Assembly: GCA_000181795.3 (NCBI GenBank)
Contig: CM012955.1
Span: 11,990,413 to 12,054,412, forward strand
Direction of reading: 5' to 3'
Length of the DNA: 64,000 nucleotides
Origin: Trichinella spiralis
Taxonomy: Eukaryota > Nematoda > Enoplea > Trichinellida > Trichinellidae
Below are positions 53,794-64,000 of the stretch, in pieces. Every line of letters begins with the position of its first letter. Position 1 is the stretch's first letter. Made by a program: the position numbers and the translations under genes. Under the pieces are notes generated by a model that was given only the letters and a program-made list of their open reading frames with translations, was not told the DNA's origin and did no database searches.

Positions 53794-56730
53794 ATGCAAA
53801 ATCATATCGAAGAAGAGTGCATTGATTTTGTTCTTCTTTACCAATTTTGCAGTTGTGATGAGTCGGAATTGAATAGTTTACAAGAAGAGAAGCGTGAAAT
53901 TTTTGAGAAAAACCTACAAGATGAAGGCTTGAAGCTTACGTATACGACAGAAGAAGTATTAATTTACAAAAAAAATATTTTTTTGTAAAATTTCAAAAAA
54001 AACATATTCTTCTGTTAATTTTACATTTTCAGGCACCTGATGGCACGTCGTTGAATTTTGTCCACATCCACGCCCCGTGGGAGGTGTTGTGCAAGCAAGC
54101 GGAAATGTTGAAATTGCGCATGCCAATCAAAGTTCCATTCGAAACAATTGACGCGTTGTTTATGCGAAAAATTTGCATAATTTATGTTTTTCCTTAGGAA
54201 AACGACTTGGACAAACCAATGGAAAAAAGCGACCTTTGGCAGAGGGTGAAAAACTGGATTTTGTTCAGCGACGGCGAACATCGTCATTATTTCACGACGA
54301 AATTTCGCCGCGATTTGGTCGACAAGTAGAGAAATAAATCGATAATTTTTTTTTTGAAAATGAAACAATTCCAATGCAAATTTTTTTCTCTACATTGTTG
54401 GAAATGATTCGATGTGTAATTTTTGATTTAGATTCAATATTCCGAATAGGGAGACATTTTTCACCACCGCCCAACGTAGTCGAATGGTCTGGGATATATT
54501 GGTTCGCACCGGCTACGGTAGTGTGAATCGTTACAAACGCGGCATCGACCACCTCATCCGACAAGGCGTCTACTTGGACGCGTTTCCACTACACGAAGTG
54601 AATTCTCTTCTTTTTTTATTTCACTTACCGTAATCAAATTATCCTCCCTTTTCAGGGCAGTTCGAAAAGTTATTCCAAACAATCTATGACTGATCGTCAG
54701 GTAGAATTAATTCTTTTTTTTATGTATTTTTTTTATTTTATTCATTTTTTTCAGTATTTATATCGTTACTGGGCTAGAATGAGCAAATGGTGGCGACCCC
54801 AACCATATGAAGTTATTAGGTGAGTTTGTTTGTTTTTTTTTCTTTTAATAAAATAATAATTTATTGAAATTTTTAATTTTTTTAGACGCTACTTTGGCGA
54901 GAAAATAGCGTTGTACTTTGCTTGGTTGGGATTTTATACGTTTGCCCTGATACCGGTCGTAATTTTAGGCATTTGCTGCGTTGTTTACGGCTATATATTC
55001 TTGAACACCCACATACCGAGGTAAGATGAGAAGTTTTTATTTGTTATAATTTTAGCAATTGCAATTTTTATTTGCTCACATGACGCTCCGTTTTTCTCTT
55101 CCACTACGTTATATTATTCATTTTTTCTCTTGATCCTCATTACATTTTTGTTACAGTAATCAATTTGTGATTTTTCAAATTTGATTGAAAATTTTATTTA
55201 CAAATGAGAACGAGATATGTATTTTCTTTTCTTTCTTCTCTTTTTCGCGATGGCAACGTTGCTTGAATTATCATCGACAACAATCGTCGTCATCTTGAAT
55301 AATAATAAAATTTGTCAATTGATTGAATATGGAAAAATGACAAAACGTTCAAAAGATACGTGCATACCTTGGCAGTTTTCTTCTTGTTTTTTGGCTTTTT
55401 CCAATTTGGTCGACAAATACAAATTGAGCATCATATAGTCGATTGCGGATACTTGTGGCTGAGTCACTTGTTGCGCTATGGACGAAGGCGGCATTGCCAT
55501 TTGGACGGGCACCATTTGGGGGCTGTTGTGGGGAATTTGCACTGAGGGAATCATTGGCATTGGCTGTTTGGGAAAATTTCCCGCCAGAATATTTTCATCA
55601 ATCCGCTGTTGTAATCTTCTATTTTGAAGGTTCATCTCTTCCATGGCAGCTTGGAGTTGCTTCAGCTCGGCTTCGGTCAAAAGTGGTGGTTCTTGTTCTT
55701 CTTGGACAGGTTGATCTTTTTCCCATTGTTGTCCATTTTTCAACATTTGCCATCTTTGGAACTGTGGATCAGCATCGACGACGAGAATGCTGTTTTTGAA
55801 AATTTTACATGAATACAATGTCAGTGTCAAAAAGATTACTAGCAATTGATGCATTGGATGTTCACGCAAATTTTGCACTTTTGTCTATAAGTTGAACAAC
55901 TTTATTTTTATATGTTATGCATGTTTATGCAATACGACATACTGACCTAGAGATTGGGTCCATTTCTTGCAATTAGCAAATTGATTCTGGACAATTGACA
56001 ATTTATTATTCATAATTAATTGAAGAGTTTACAGTTAATTTTCATTTGAGAAAAAATTTTTTAATGTTCATGTTGTTATTATTCAATTTTATGCGATGTT
56101 AATTGATACAAACTTTGCAAGCATATATAAAATATTCTATCAATTAATATTTATTTTGAATAATGGAAAAAAAGGTTAAAAAGCTACATTTATAGTAGCG
56201 ATATTTGTCATGGTGAAGCTGGAAAAATTATCATGTGCCCAAATTGTGATGTTGGTTGCGATTTTTGGGTTCTCAAGTCTAGTTGCTTGTATTCTAAGGT
56301 AAACTTATGAATCAGTATATATATATATTATTGTTTCTGTTATTAAAATTGTTAAATTTCAGATAACTTTCCTGTTTGAAAATAATGCCACTGTCCTTTA
56401 TGCATTAGTGATGCCCATTTGGGCGACAGTATTTCTGGAGATGTGGAAACGTCGACAAGGACAGCTTAGTTGGTTTTGGAACTTGTACGATTTTCAGTTG
56501 GAAGAAGTATGTGAATGAAATTTCAATTCATTTTTTCTTTCAATCTCTAGTTTAGTTTAGTTTTGAATATAATTTTTGGTTTAAATTTCAATAATTTTAT
56601 GATATTTAGGATGTTATTCGCCCAGAATTTCAAATGTATGTCACTCGTACACGAATCAATCCAATCACACAGGTATTTTTCAAATTTTATTTCTCTGTTC
56701 TAATCAGTATTCAATAGCTGTACTAATATT

Positions 56731-56761
<31 letters not shown>

Positions 56762-58876
56762 TAGGAACGCGAACCTCATTTACCATTTTCAAACAGAATG
56801 TGGCGATTAATTTCATCTTGCGTTGCTGTTATATTTTTCGTAAGCACAAATATAATTAACATGTGCACGGGCATTTTCAGTTTGAAATAACATTTCAGCT
56901 GTGCTTGGTTTTGGCTCTTACGGTAACTGTAATTCTTTATCGTATTATTGTTTCGCATCATTTTGACAAAACCGACATTCAAATGGTTCGATCCAACGCC
57001 AATCTGGCGGCAGCGTTTACAGCCTCGTTGTTGAACTTAATCATCATTATGCTTCTAGATTCGGTATGTTTCAAGAATTGTGTTTTTTTCTCATTGTAGA
57101 ATAGATTTTTTTAAAAAATATTTTTCTTCCATGTTCGTGTATGTTCGTGTGTTGTGATGTGTTTCAGTTGTACATGAAAGTGGCATGGCGTTTAACTGAA
57201 TGGGAATTTCCAAGAACAGAAACTGAATTTGAGAATAGTTTCATCATAAAAGTGTTCATGTTTCAATTTATCAATTATTATTCATCGTTGTTTTATATAG
57301 CCTTTTTTAAAGGAAGGTATGCATTGTTGGTGAAAATGAACGTTTGAAAAATTTATTTATTTGTTTACAGATTTGCAACCTTGCCTGGCAAAGCCGATGC
57401 TTTAATATTCGGTTATCGACCGGAAGCGGTATGAAAACAATAAATATTGAATAATTATGTGTTTTTTTCATTAAATTTGATTTCATATGAACGTACGTAT
57501 TCGATTAATTTGTGTTCAATTTCAGTGTGAACCCAGTGGTTGTATGATTGAATTGTTGATTCAATTAGCGATGGTGATGATTGGCAAGCAGTTTCTCAAT
57601 GGTGTGCTTGAGACAATGTTGCCTTGTTTTTTCAAACGAGTCAGGAAATATAAATATAAAAATATGGAAAACATCAGCAGCTGGTTGAGAGATTATTTTT
57701 TGAATCCAATTCCGAAGGGCTTTTTAATTTCAGAATATTTGGAAATGGGTGAGAAATTCAACATTTGGCAAACAAATCATCAAATCAATTGCTATCATTT
57801 TGGTTTTTATTTATTCATATGTTTTCTAGTATTGCAATATGGATTTGTGACATTGTTTGCCGCTGCATTTCCCCTTGCACCGTTGTTCGCATTTCTCAAC
57901 AATGCTGTTGAAATACGCTCCGACGCTTATAAATATACGGTCAATTTTCGACGACCCCTCTCATCAAGGACCAAAGATTTGGGCATATGGATGAACATTC
58001 TAACCTGCATCTCAAGTCTTGCTGTTCTCACCAACGTAATCTATAATATATTGATTGATTGATTAAATTATTGTTCGTTCATTTTTTTAAAATTTTTACA
58101 GGCATCCTTAATTGCATTCACCGGTGATTTCATTTCAAAAAGTGTCTACATTTGGCATTACAGTGCGACGAGAACTTTGCGTGGATTCGTCGAAAGCGAA
58201 CTTTCTTACTTTGATACGAAACCAATGTGTCTTGCCAACAACAATGATCAGAATTCGACGGCGTGCAGCATAACTCACTGCAGGTAGAAATTATTATTAT
58301 AATTTTTTAATAAGAAGAAGTACATATTTTTTATTTCAATTTTTTCACATTTCAGATATCGCGACTATCGAAATCCGCCTTGTTCGTTGGCTGAAAAATA
58401 CTTCAGCACGTTGACTGACAAAGTGGTGGATAAATATTACAGCAGCGTCAATTTTACACTATCGGATGCCGCTTTGCCGACACTCTGTAGTGACAATTAC
58501 GAGAGAAACGTTCGATGGTGGCATATCATGGCCGTACGGGTGATTTTTCTCATCATATTTCAGGTGACTGTTCTTTTTTTTGGTGTTGTTGTTCTCTAAC
58601 GCAGTGAAATTGGAAAAAAAATTTTCTTTCCACATCTTCAACAATCGCAATTAATATCCATTTCAGAATGTTGTACTTTTCATAAAATTTTCCATCTCTT
58701 ATCTTATTCCGGATTTGCCGGGAAAAGTGAACGTGCAGATTCAAAGGGAAAAATACCTGGCGAAACAAGCACTGTACGAACATGTGCTCAACAAGCGTCT
58801 GATGATGCAACGTTCTAGAAAAAAGACTGCCTCTGAAAATCAGAACGACGACGACCAACAGACTTCTGCGCTCTGA
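53794..58876 (+). CDS. Anoctamin (TMEM16) membrane protein
   Basis: Nineteen exons give 861 residues (53794-53955, 54033-54131, 54198-54325, 54432-54597, 54656-54700, 54755-54819, 54886-55020, 56196-56298, 56363-56506, 56610-56672, 56765-56839, 56899-57063, 57168-57316, 57371-57428, 57526-57748, 57830-58035, 58102-58283, 58356-58563, 58667-58876). Anoctamins are Ca2+-activated chloride channels and/or lipid scramblases with ten membrane segments. Seen in order: N-terminal dimerisation domain ([18 protein letters not shown]), KYWAR-like [15 protein letters not shown], the [11 protein letters not shown] loop, [20 protein letters not shown] (TM6), and [20 protein letters not shown]. All acidic Ca2+ ligands appear kept: Glu in TM6 (NGVLE), two Glu in SEYLEM, and Glu and Asp in EIRSD. 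Channel or scramblase cannot be told. Leader exons upstream are possible. The 1.2-kb intron after 55020 hosts an antisense gene. Confidence 0.96.
55271..55854 (-). CDS. Small secreted protein gene nested antisense in an anoctamin intron
   Basis: From the ATG at 55854 a signal-peptide-like start, [16 protein letters not shown], leads into about 160 residues rich in Gln, Met, Pro and Glu: a coiled-coil-like helix ([20 protein letters not shown]) and then a [20 protein letters not shown]-type low-complexity segment. The frame meets a good donor (CAAG/GTATGC) at 55368. A possible last exon starts at 55293 and would end DDDDCCR with a stop at 55271; that join is speculative. The whole gene lies inside the 1.2-kb intron of the anoctamin gene on the opposite strand. 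No family is recognised. The combination of signal peptide, coding-like composition and splice site makes a real gene likelier than a chance frame. Confidence 0.6.
56731..56762. repeat. (TTTA)n microsatellite in anoctamin intron
   Basis: Eight or so TTTA units directly before the acceptor of the exon at 56765; they double as its polypyrimidine-like tract. Confidence 0.8.
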
Positions 58877-61092
58877 GAACTGTTGTTTGTTTGTTTGTTT
58901 CATAAAAATTTTGTCAATTGAAAGTTACTGTCACTTTACGGTTATAACTGATGCTCAGGTACTGATCACACCAGAGACCACTTTCTGTACTGTGAAAAAA
59001 TTGGGAAAAATCAATCGTTCCATTCACTAAATTGCTAGCACTTGGAAAACTGACCCTCAAGATGAAATCATTTTCACCACTTGGTAAATAATACGTGCGT
59101 AATTTGCATGCAACACAGGCCACGGTGCTGTCGTCATCGTTGACCGACAACGTCTATTTCAACCCAGTTGTGACAGCTGTTATAAAAAGCTGCCAGCTGC
59201 ACATTTGGCTGTTTGGCACTTTGTTCGAATCGGTTTGTGATCATTTTGTGGCAAATTAACTTTTTTTTTCTTACGTTTCGGTAATGCGTCACGTTACAGT
59301 ATAAATACAGTAATATTTAAGTACACCGATGGAATAATCGACCAGAGCGAATTGTTTTTCAGTGTATTATTTAAATATTTCTTCTTTTTCCAAATTGGTA
59401 CTTTTATTCCAATTTTACAATGTGACAACAGTACCTGGTTTGTGTGAAGATTATTTTGATGAAAAGAATGGGCAATTGATGTTGAACAAATTGGTCCATT
59501 TGTTCAATTGAGTTGAATAGAAAGAATTGAATGGAAATTTTTGCTCGTCAAATGGGAAAATTATTCATTCGCCCACTTGTTGCCGACCCATTAGCAGCAT
59601 TGTTTACCTGCCGATTTGGAGTTGATCAAATTGGTTGATTTGTGTAATTGCGTTAATAAGGCGAATAATTTCGTAATGGACGTCGAAAACCTTTTACCAA
59701 CTTGTCCATTCAAACGGCCAACTTGTGACTGTATTTGTCCAATCAAGGTTCGAAACAAGACCAAAAGACCCAAATTTATACGGCACGGATCGACATCAAT
59801 TTGGCCTAATCATTTTGACAATTTACCACGTGAACAATCTGCATCTCGTCGGTCGAATCATCAACTGCCTACTGTCGTGATTAAGATGTTCTCACGTGAC
59901 AGCTACTCTGATGGGAAAAATGGGATGAATTGTTTTTTTTAACGTTTGAAAATATGAAGAAGAAGAAGAATCGTTGAAATAAAATGCAATTTTATTAAAT
60001 TTGAAAAAAAAATTACTTGACGCCGTTGTGCGTTGTACAATGTTTGCACGTTTCGAATTTATCAAATGAAGATATCGATTTCATTTTATCGAACACAATT
60101 TGTTACATTTCAATGCTGGTCTTACTGTGAGTGGGTCAGTGAAAATTTTTGCCAACGTCACCGAATATGCAAAAATGCCCCACGAACTAATGGATTTGGA
60201 TCATTTGAACCTCCACTTCGCCAAAGAAACAGAAAAAAAAAACGCCTACTGTAGTTTGTTTACACCGGGCAAAAAATGACTAAACCGAAAAGAATGGAGT
60301 GGGACTGATTTTCGACAAAAATTCAATCTTTATTTTTTTTCACTTTTCGAAAGATTTAACTTTGACAGCGACACTTTTTGTTTATAGAATTTGAATAAAA
60401 CCGGTTCAAGGGGAAGAAGAAAAAACAACGTACTCTTTCTCTCTGTCTTTCCAATCGATTTTCCTGTAGAACAACACTCTGGTGTATAAAATATACTGTA
60501 CAATTGTGTTTATCAACATTCGAATAGATTGGGATTATTAATACAAAAACAATAGAGCAATTGTTCTTTTTATTGATTAAATCAAATTTCACTTTGAAGA
60601 TTTTGTCACATTAAATTGAAAGTTGTTGAAAAGTTGCCCAATTACAGTATTTTGATAAAATAATAAAGTCAGGAATGCAAATTAAGTTGGGTCTAGTTTG
60701 TTGTGGGGTTTTGCCGAATAGGGTACATAATATTGTCCCATTATTAGATGTGTAATGTGGTGATTGGAGATTGTGAAAAGTGACGCGTGCAGAACTGCGA
60801 GGCGTATAATAAATAAGCAGAAGATGCTTAATAAAGTAAAACGGCTTATTCATATCTTTTCGGGGCGGTACATCAATGTCATCGTCGGTATTGTGAATAT
60901 GTCACCGTTCGACTATCATCGTCAAGTACATGTCAACGTTGATTTAAAATAATAAATTCAGTTTTGGCGGTTCTACGTGTTTTTCATTTTCCAGTTCTTC
61001 CCTTTGCCAACAGCAAAATAAACTATTAAAGTACCTGACAACGACTTCCAACTGTCCAATGTAGGTTTTTATTGCTGAAATTATTCATTCAG
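58877..61092. other. Intergenic region between anoctamin and transglutaminase genes
   Basis: Plus-strand open frames at 59616-59942 and 60033-60254 and others are short, lack an ATG near a sensible start or lack domain features. None is called. A first exon of the transglutaminase gene must lie somewhere here, because its first visible exon has no ATG. Confidence 0.4.
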
Positions 61093-64000
61093 CTTGCCTT
61101 TATAAATTGGTTCCACTTGTTCGGGCACTGTTGCATTTCGGCTACTCCAACATTTGAACATCTTCGATATACGAACAATTATGATATATATGATGAAATG
61201 ATTCATCCGGTCGATGTTCCTGTGCTATTCGCCGAAAGGCGTCAATATCTCACCAGTGAAATTGTCGAATCACCGTCACCGTTGCGAAGAAACGCCTATG
61301 GTCAGTGTACATCGAGCGCCAAGCTGAGCAGAAGAGTTCTACCCCAAGTGGTTTTGGAAAGAGGATTGGCTTTGTGGGGAAATTTATTCAAAGAGACCAG
61401 CAGATTTCCAGTAGCAATAGATGAAAGAAACGAAAAAGATTCACAAATAAGAGCAGGTAATTCATTTTATTCAATTTAAAAATTATACAACCTGAAATCC
61501 CCAAAATGAAAAACTTATTAAATGAACATGCTGTCAAAGAACAATATTCATTTTGTAATATTGAAATTTGTTTCAGATATCATTGAATGAACGGAAAATT
61601 GTTTCTTGATTAATTTATCTTAAATTTTTGTAAAAGCATTTTGCAAAATGTGCTTATTTTTTTTAAGAAAAAAATAGCATATTAAACGATCACTTATCAA
61701 CTGAGTAAATTCATTGATCGATTCATAATAACTTTGTGAATTAATTTCATTTCAAAATTTCCATCTCAATTAACAATACATGCATATCAGATATTTGTTA
61801 GAATGGAAATCTTTGAACTTCCGCTTTTCATGCTCTTCTATATTTCATTAACATTCGTATCATTCTTTCTATTATTTTAATATTCATTCATATTTTCAAT
61901 TTCACTGCTTTAATTTTTATTTTTACTTTCAAATTTAAAATCCATATCATCTATTATTGTTGTATGAGTTTTATGCAATATGTCAACTGTTTGCAGTTTA
62001 CAATTAAAAATGCAAATAACCTTCTTCCAATTTCCATTCGCTTATCATAATTCTAAGGGTAAGATGTGGGCGAATATATAGCACCACCGATGCAGAAAAG
62101 TTGTCAATGAATGAATGAAAAGTAATGGCATTTGTGATGAAACACGTTTCATTTGTAAATTAAAATGTTGGCTATTTTTAGTTTAAACGTATGGAAATAG
62201 ACTAGAATTCGTAAATGAAAGCCAAATAGGGCAAAAAAAACATGAAAGACTTGCTTTCTAAATAAAATGAACGTTGAATAAAACATTTTTCAGTTTTATT
62301 AACCAAATAAATTTTTCGATCAAGTTCGATTACAAGTACAAAAATATTCTTTTCTTCCAATCTGACAGCGTAATTTTCTATAACTGGCATATCAAAAGCA
62401 CTGCACCAAATCAGCTAATACACTTATTTATTGTTTTAAAAGTATTAAAATTCCAAAAATACTGATACAAAGTAACCGAAAAAAAACAAACTTGATTTTT
62501 GTTAATCAAGTATTATTTTTATACTATTTATGAAAAAAAAGAAAATAAATTTAAATTTACTTAAAAAAATTTTTTTAAATACTTAAAACTTTATTGTAAA
62601 ACTGTAAACATTTCAAACATTGTACAATAATACTGTGTACCTGCTTATAAAATACAGTAACAAGAAATAACGTACATATTGAAATATTTGATCATATTTA
62701 TCATTTATTATTATGCAAATCTACAGAAAGTTAAATGGTTGTTTTTATTTCTTTTATTTTGATAAAAATCAATAAAGTGGAAAATTATATTCAGAAATAT
62801 TTTCACGTGAACTGTAGTTGACATTTCTTGCTCGAATTTAATTTGATTTAGATCGTCTGATATTTCCGGATCCGGTAGAACCACCGACCAAAAAATCCCC
62901 ACTTGAACTGAAACTTGCTGATCTTCACATTGAACGCAATTCAATAAGTCATCATACTGTCGATTTTAATATTGTCCAACGTGACAAAGACAAAAAGCTG
63001 GTGGTCAGACGTGGTCAACCGTTTGAAATATCCGTCTCATTTTACCGTGATGTGGATTATGAAGTAGATGAACTGAAGCTTGTTTTTGAAATTGGTAATA
63101 AATTTTTCCTCTGCTCAACAAAATTCTGTTTCAAAAGTGGAATTCCATTTTGGATTCAGATCAGCTTTCCATTGCTTTTTATTAATCAGCTTAGCAAATT
63201 TGAATAAGTTAGAGAATAGAGTGAACATTTTTTCAAGAAGTGACTTTCTTCATTTCTTCTAATCCAATTAGTCAGTCATCATTTGATTTTTTCAATTTTA
63301 AAATATTTTCATACTTTTACTGACTCTTCGCTACTCGAAATATTATAAATTTATACCAGTCATATTTACAATGCACGTTATGAACATTTAGAATTTTCAA
63401 TTTCTGCTATCAAATTTGCTTATCTTAGGTCCACAGCCGACCGTAGCTAATTCGACCAAGGTTGTTATTATACTCCCTTTGCAAGAGGGATCGAACAATC
63501 GCAGTGCAGAGCTGTGGTACGCCAAAGTGACGAAGCTTGAAGGAAAGCAACTGACGATTCAAATTAACATATCACCCAATTGCATTGTTGGACGGTGGAA
63601 TTTAAAGGTGGTCACATATTTAAAAGCAGCTCCTCGAAATGAATATTTAAATTCAACATCTTTGATAAGCGATGTGTATGTTTTGTTCAATCCGTGGAAT
63701 AAAAGTAATACTAATTAAAAATGAAATATATAAATCATAAAAATTTATGACACTATTTTCTTAGATGATATGGTATTTATGCCCAGTGAAGATCTTGATG
63801 AATATGTTCTTAATGATGTTGGAAAAATATGGCGCGGAAGTCACAGTGCGTTGAGACCGTGCTATTGGTCATTTGGACAAGTAGATTATGCAATGTTTGT
63901 TTTATTTTTATTATAAATTTTGCCAAAAAAAATTAATTTAGTTCGAAGATGGAATTCTTGAAGCAGTTATGAACGTGCTAAGTCGTTCATCATTGCCGTT
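61093..64000 (+). CDS. Transglutaminase, N-terminal part (gene continues past the window)
   Basis: Visible exons are 61093-61456, 62852-63094, 63429-63704, 63765-63880 and 63942 onward, all in phase. Transglutaminases cross-link proteins through glutamine and lysine and need Ca2+. From 62852 the Transglut_N beta-sandwich is clear: a LKLADLHIERNSISHHT start, LVVRRGQPFEISVSF, then WNLKVVTYLKA and VLFNPWN. EYVLNDVGKIWRGS and PCYWSFGQFEDGILEAV lead toward the catalytic core. The catalytic Cys-His-Asp triad lies beyond the window. The first visible exon has an in-frame stop and no ATG upstream, so it must be reached by splicing at the AG at 61091-61092. It starts with a hydrophobic stretch (LAFINWFHLFGHCCISA) that may complete a signal peptide, and a 120-residue extension precedes the N-domain. 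Intron 1 is 1.4 kb. Confidence 0.9.
61457..62851. other. Large transglutaminase intron
   Basis: 1.4 kb of very AT-rich DNA with only short chance frames. I see no nested gene or structured element. Confidence 0.5.

Noticed and set aside
59616-59942. 108-codon plus-strand frame with clustered Cys (CDCICP)
   Set aside because: It starts at TTG without a nearby ATG, has no acceptor that makes sense and no recognised domain; it remains possible but unsupported.
61072-61092. TTG-initiated signal-peptide start for the transglutaminase
   Set aside because: There is no ATG in this frame before an upstream stop, and an AG acceptor at 61091-61092 explains the frame better as an internal exon.

Overview
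This is eukaryotic nuclear DNA from a compact, AT-rich invertebrate genome. It carries about fourteen animal genes whose exons are mostly 60 to 300 bp, split by introns of about 50 to 120 bp with T-rich ...TTTTCAG ends. The gene set (heparan-sulfate epimerase, cyclin B, JIP-type scaffold, PiT transporter, Golgi Ca2+-ATPase, AF9/ENL-type YEATS protein, anoctamin, transglutaminase) is metazoan. Intron style and density suggest an ecdysozoan, perhaps an early-branching (enoplean) nematode. That is inference; another small-genome invertebrate is possible.

Layout. 1-671: 3' end of an unrecognised plus-strand gene with duplicated exons. 672-4948: AT-rich, no gene seen. 4949-7543 (+): secreted-to-membrane EGF-repeat protein. 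7544-11626: repeats and decayed mobile DNA. 11627-17577 (-): three same-strand genes, a DALRD3-like protein, D-glucuronyl C5-epimerase and a B-type cyclin. 19927-22413 (+): short JIP-type SH3-PTB scaffold. 23984-28343 (+): PiT phosphate transporter. 28344-33211: no gene recognised, one GC-rich island. 33212-34139 (-): divergent proteasome alpha-7 (PSMA3) paralog. 35573-37704 (+): Aurora-like kinase. 37777-40040 (-): two unrecognised genes, one coiled-coil. 40215-41163 (-): canonical PSMA3. 42182-46109 (-): SPCA-type Ca2+/Mn2+ ATPase. 47643-50650 (-): AF9/ENL-like YEATS protein. 53794-58876 (+): anoctamin, with an antisense secreted-protein gene in one intron. 61093-64000 (+): transglutaminase running off the window.

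The structures of cyclin B, epimerase, JIP, PiT, kinase, both PSMA3 copies, SPCA, YEATS, EGF protein and anoctamin were worked out exon by exon by hand, and every junction keeps frame. Three introns need GC donors instead of GT.

The most notable system is the pair of PSMA3 genes. About 2 kb was duplicated, apparently from the 40-42 kb locus, because the other copy still carries a vestige of the neighbouring SPCA 3' end. The derived copy keeps exactly the same three exon lengths (73, 319, 379 bp) but has diverged strongly in protein, losing the N-terminal alpha-subunit signature and the acidic tail, while the non-coding upstream flank stayed clearly more similar. This looks like a fast-evolving, possibly neofunctionalised proteasome subunit.

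Other points are an Aurora-like kinase with a tandemly duplicated basic exon, a 32-bp perfect palindrome in a PiT intron, several inverted repeats, and a minimal JIP that may keep a JNK-docking motif. The genes share no single pathway; they are mainly housekeeping and signalling genes in a dense gene neighbourhood.
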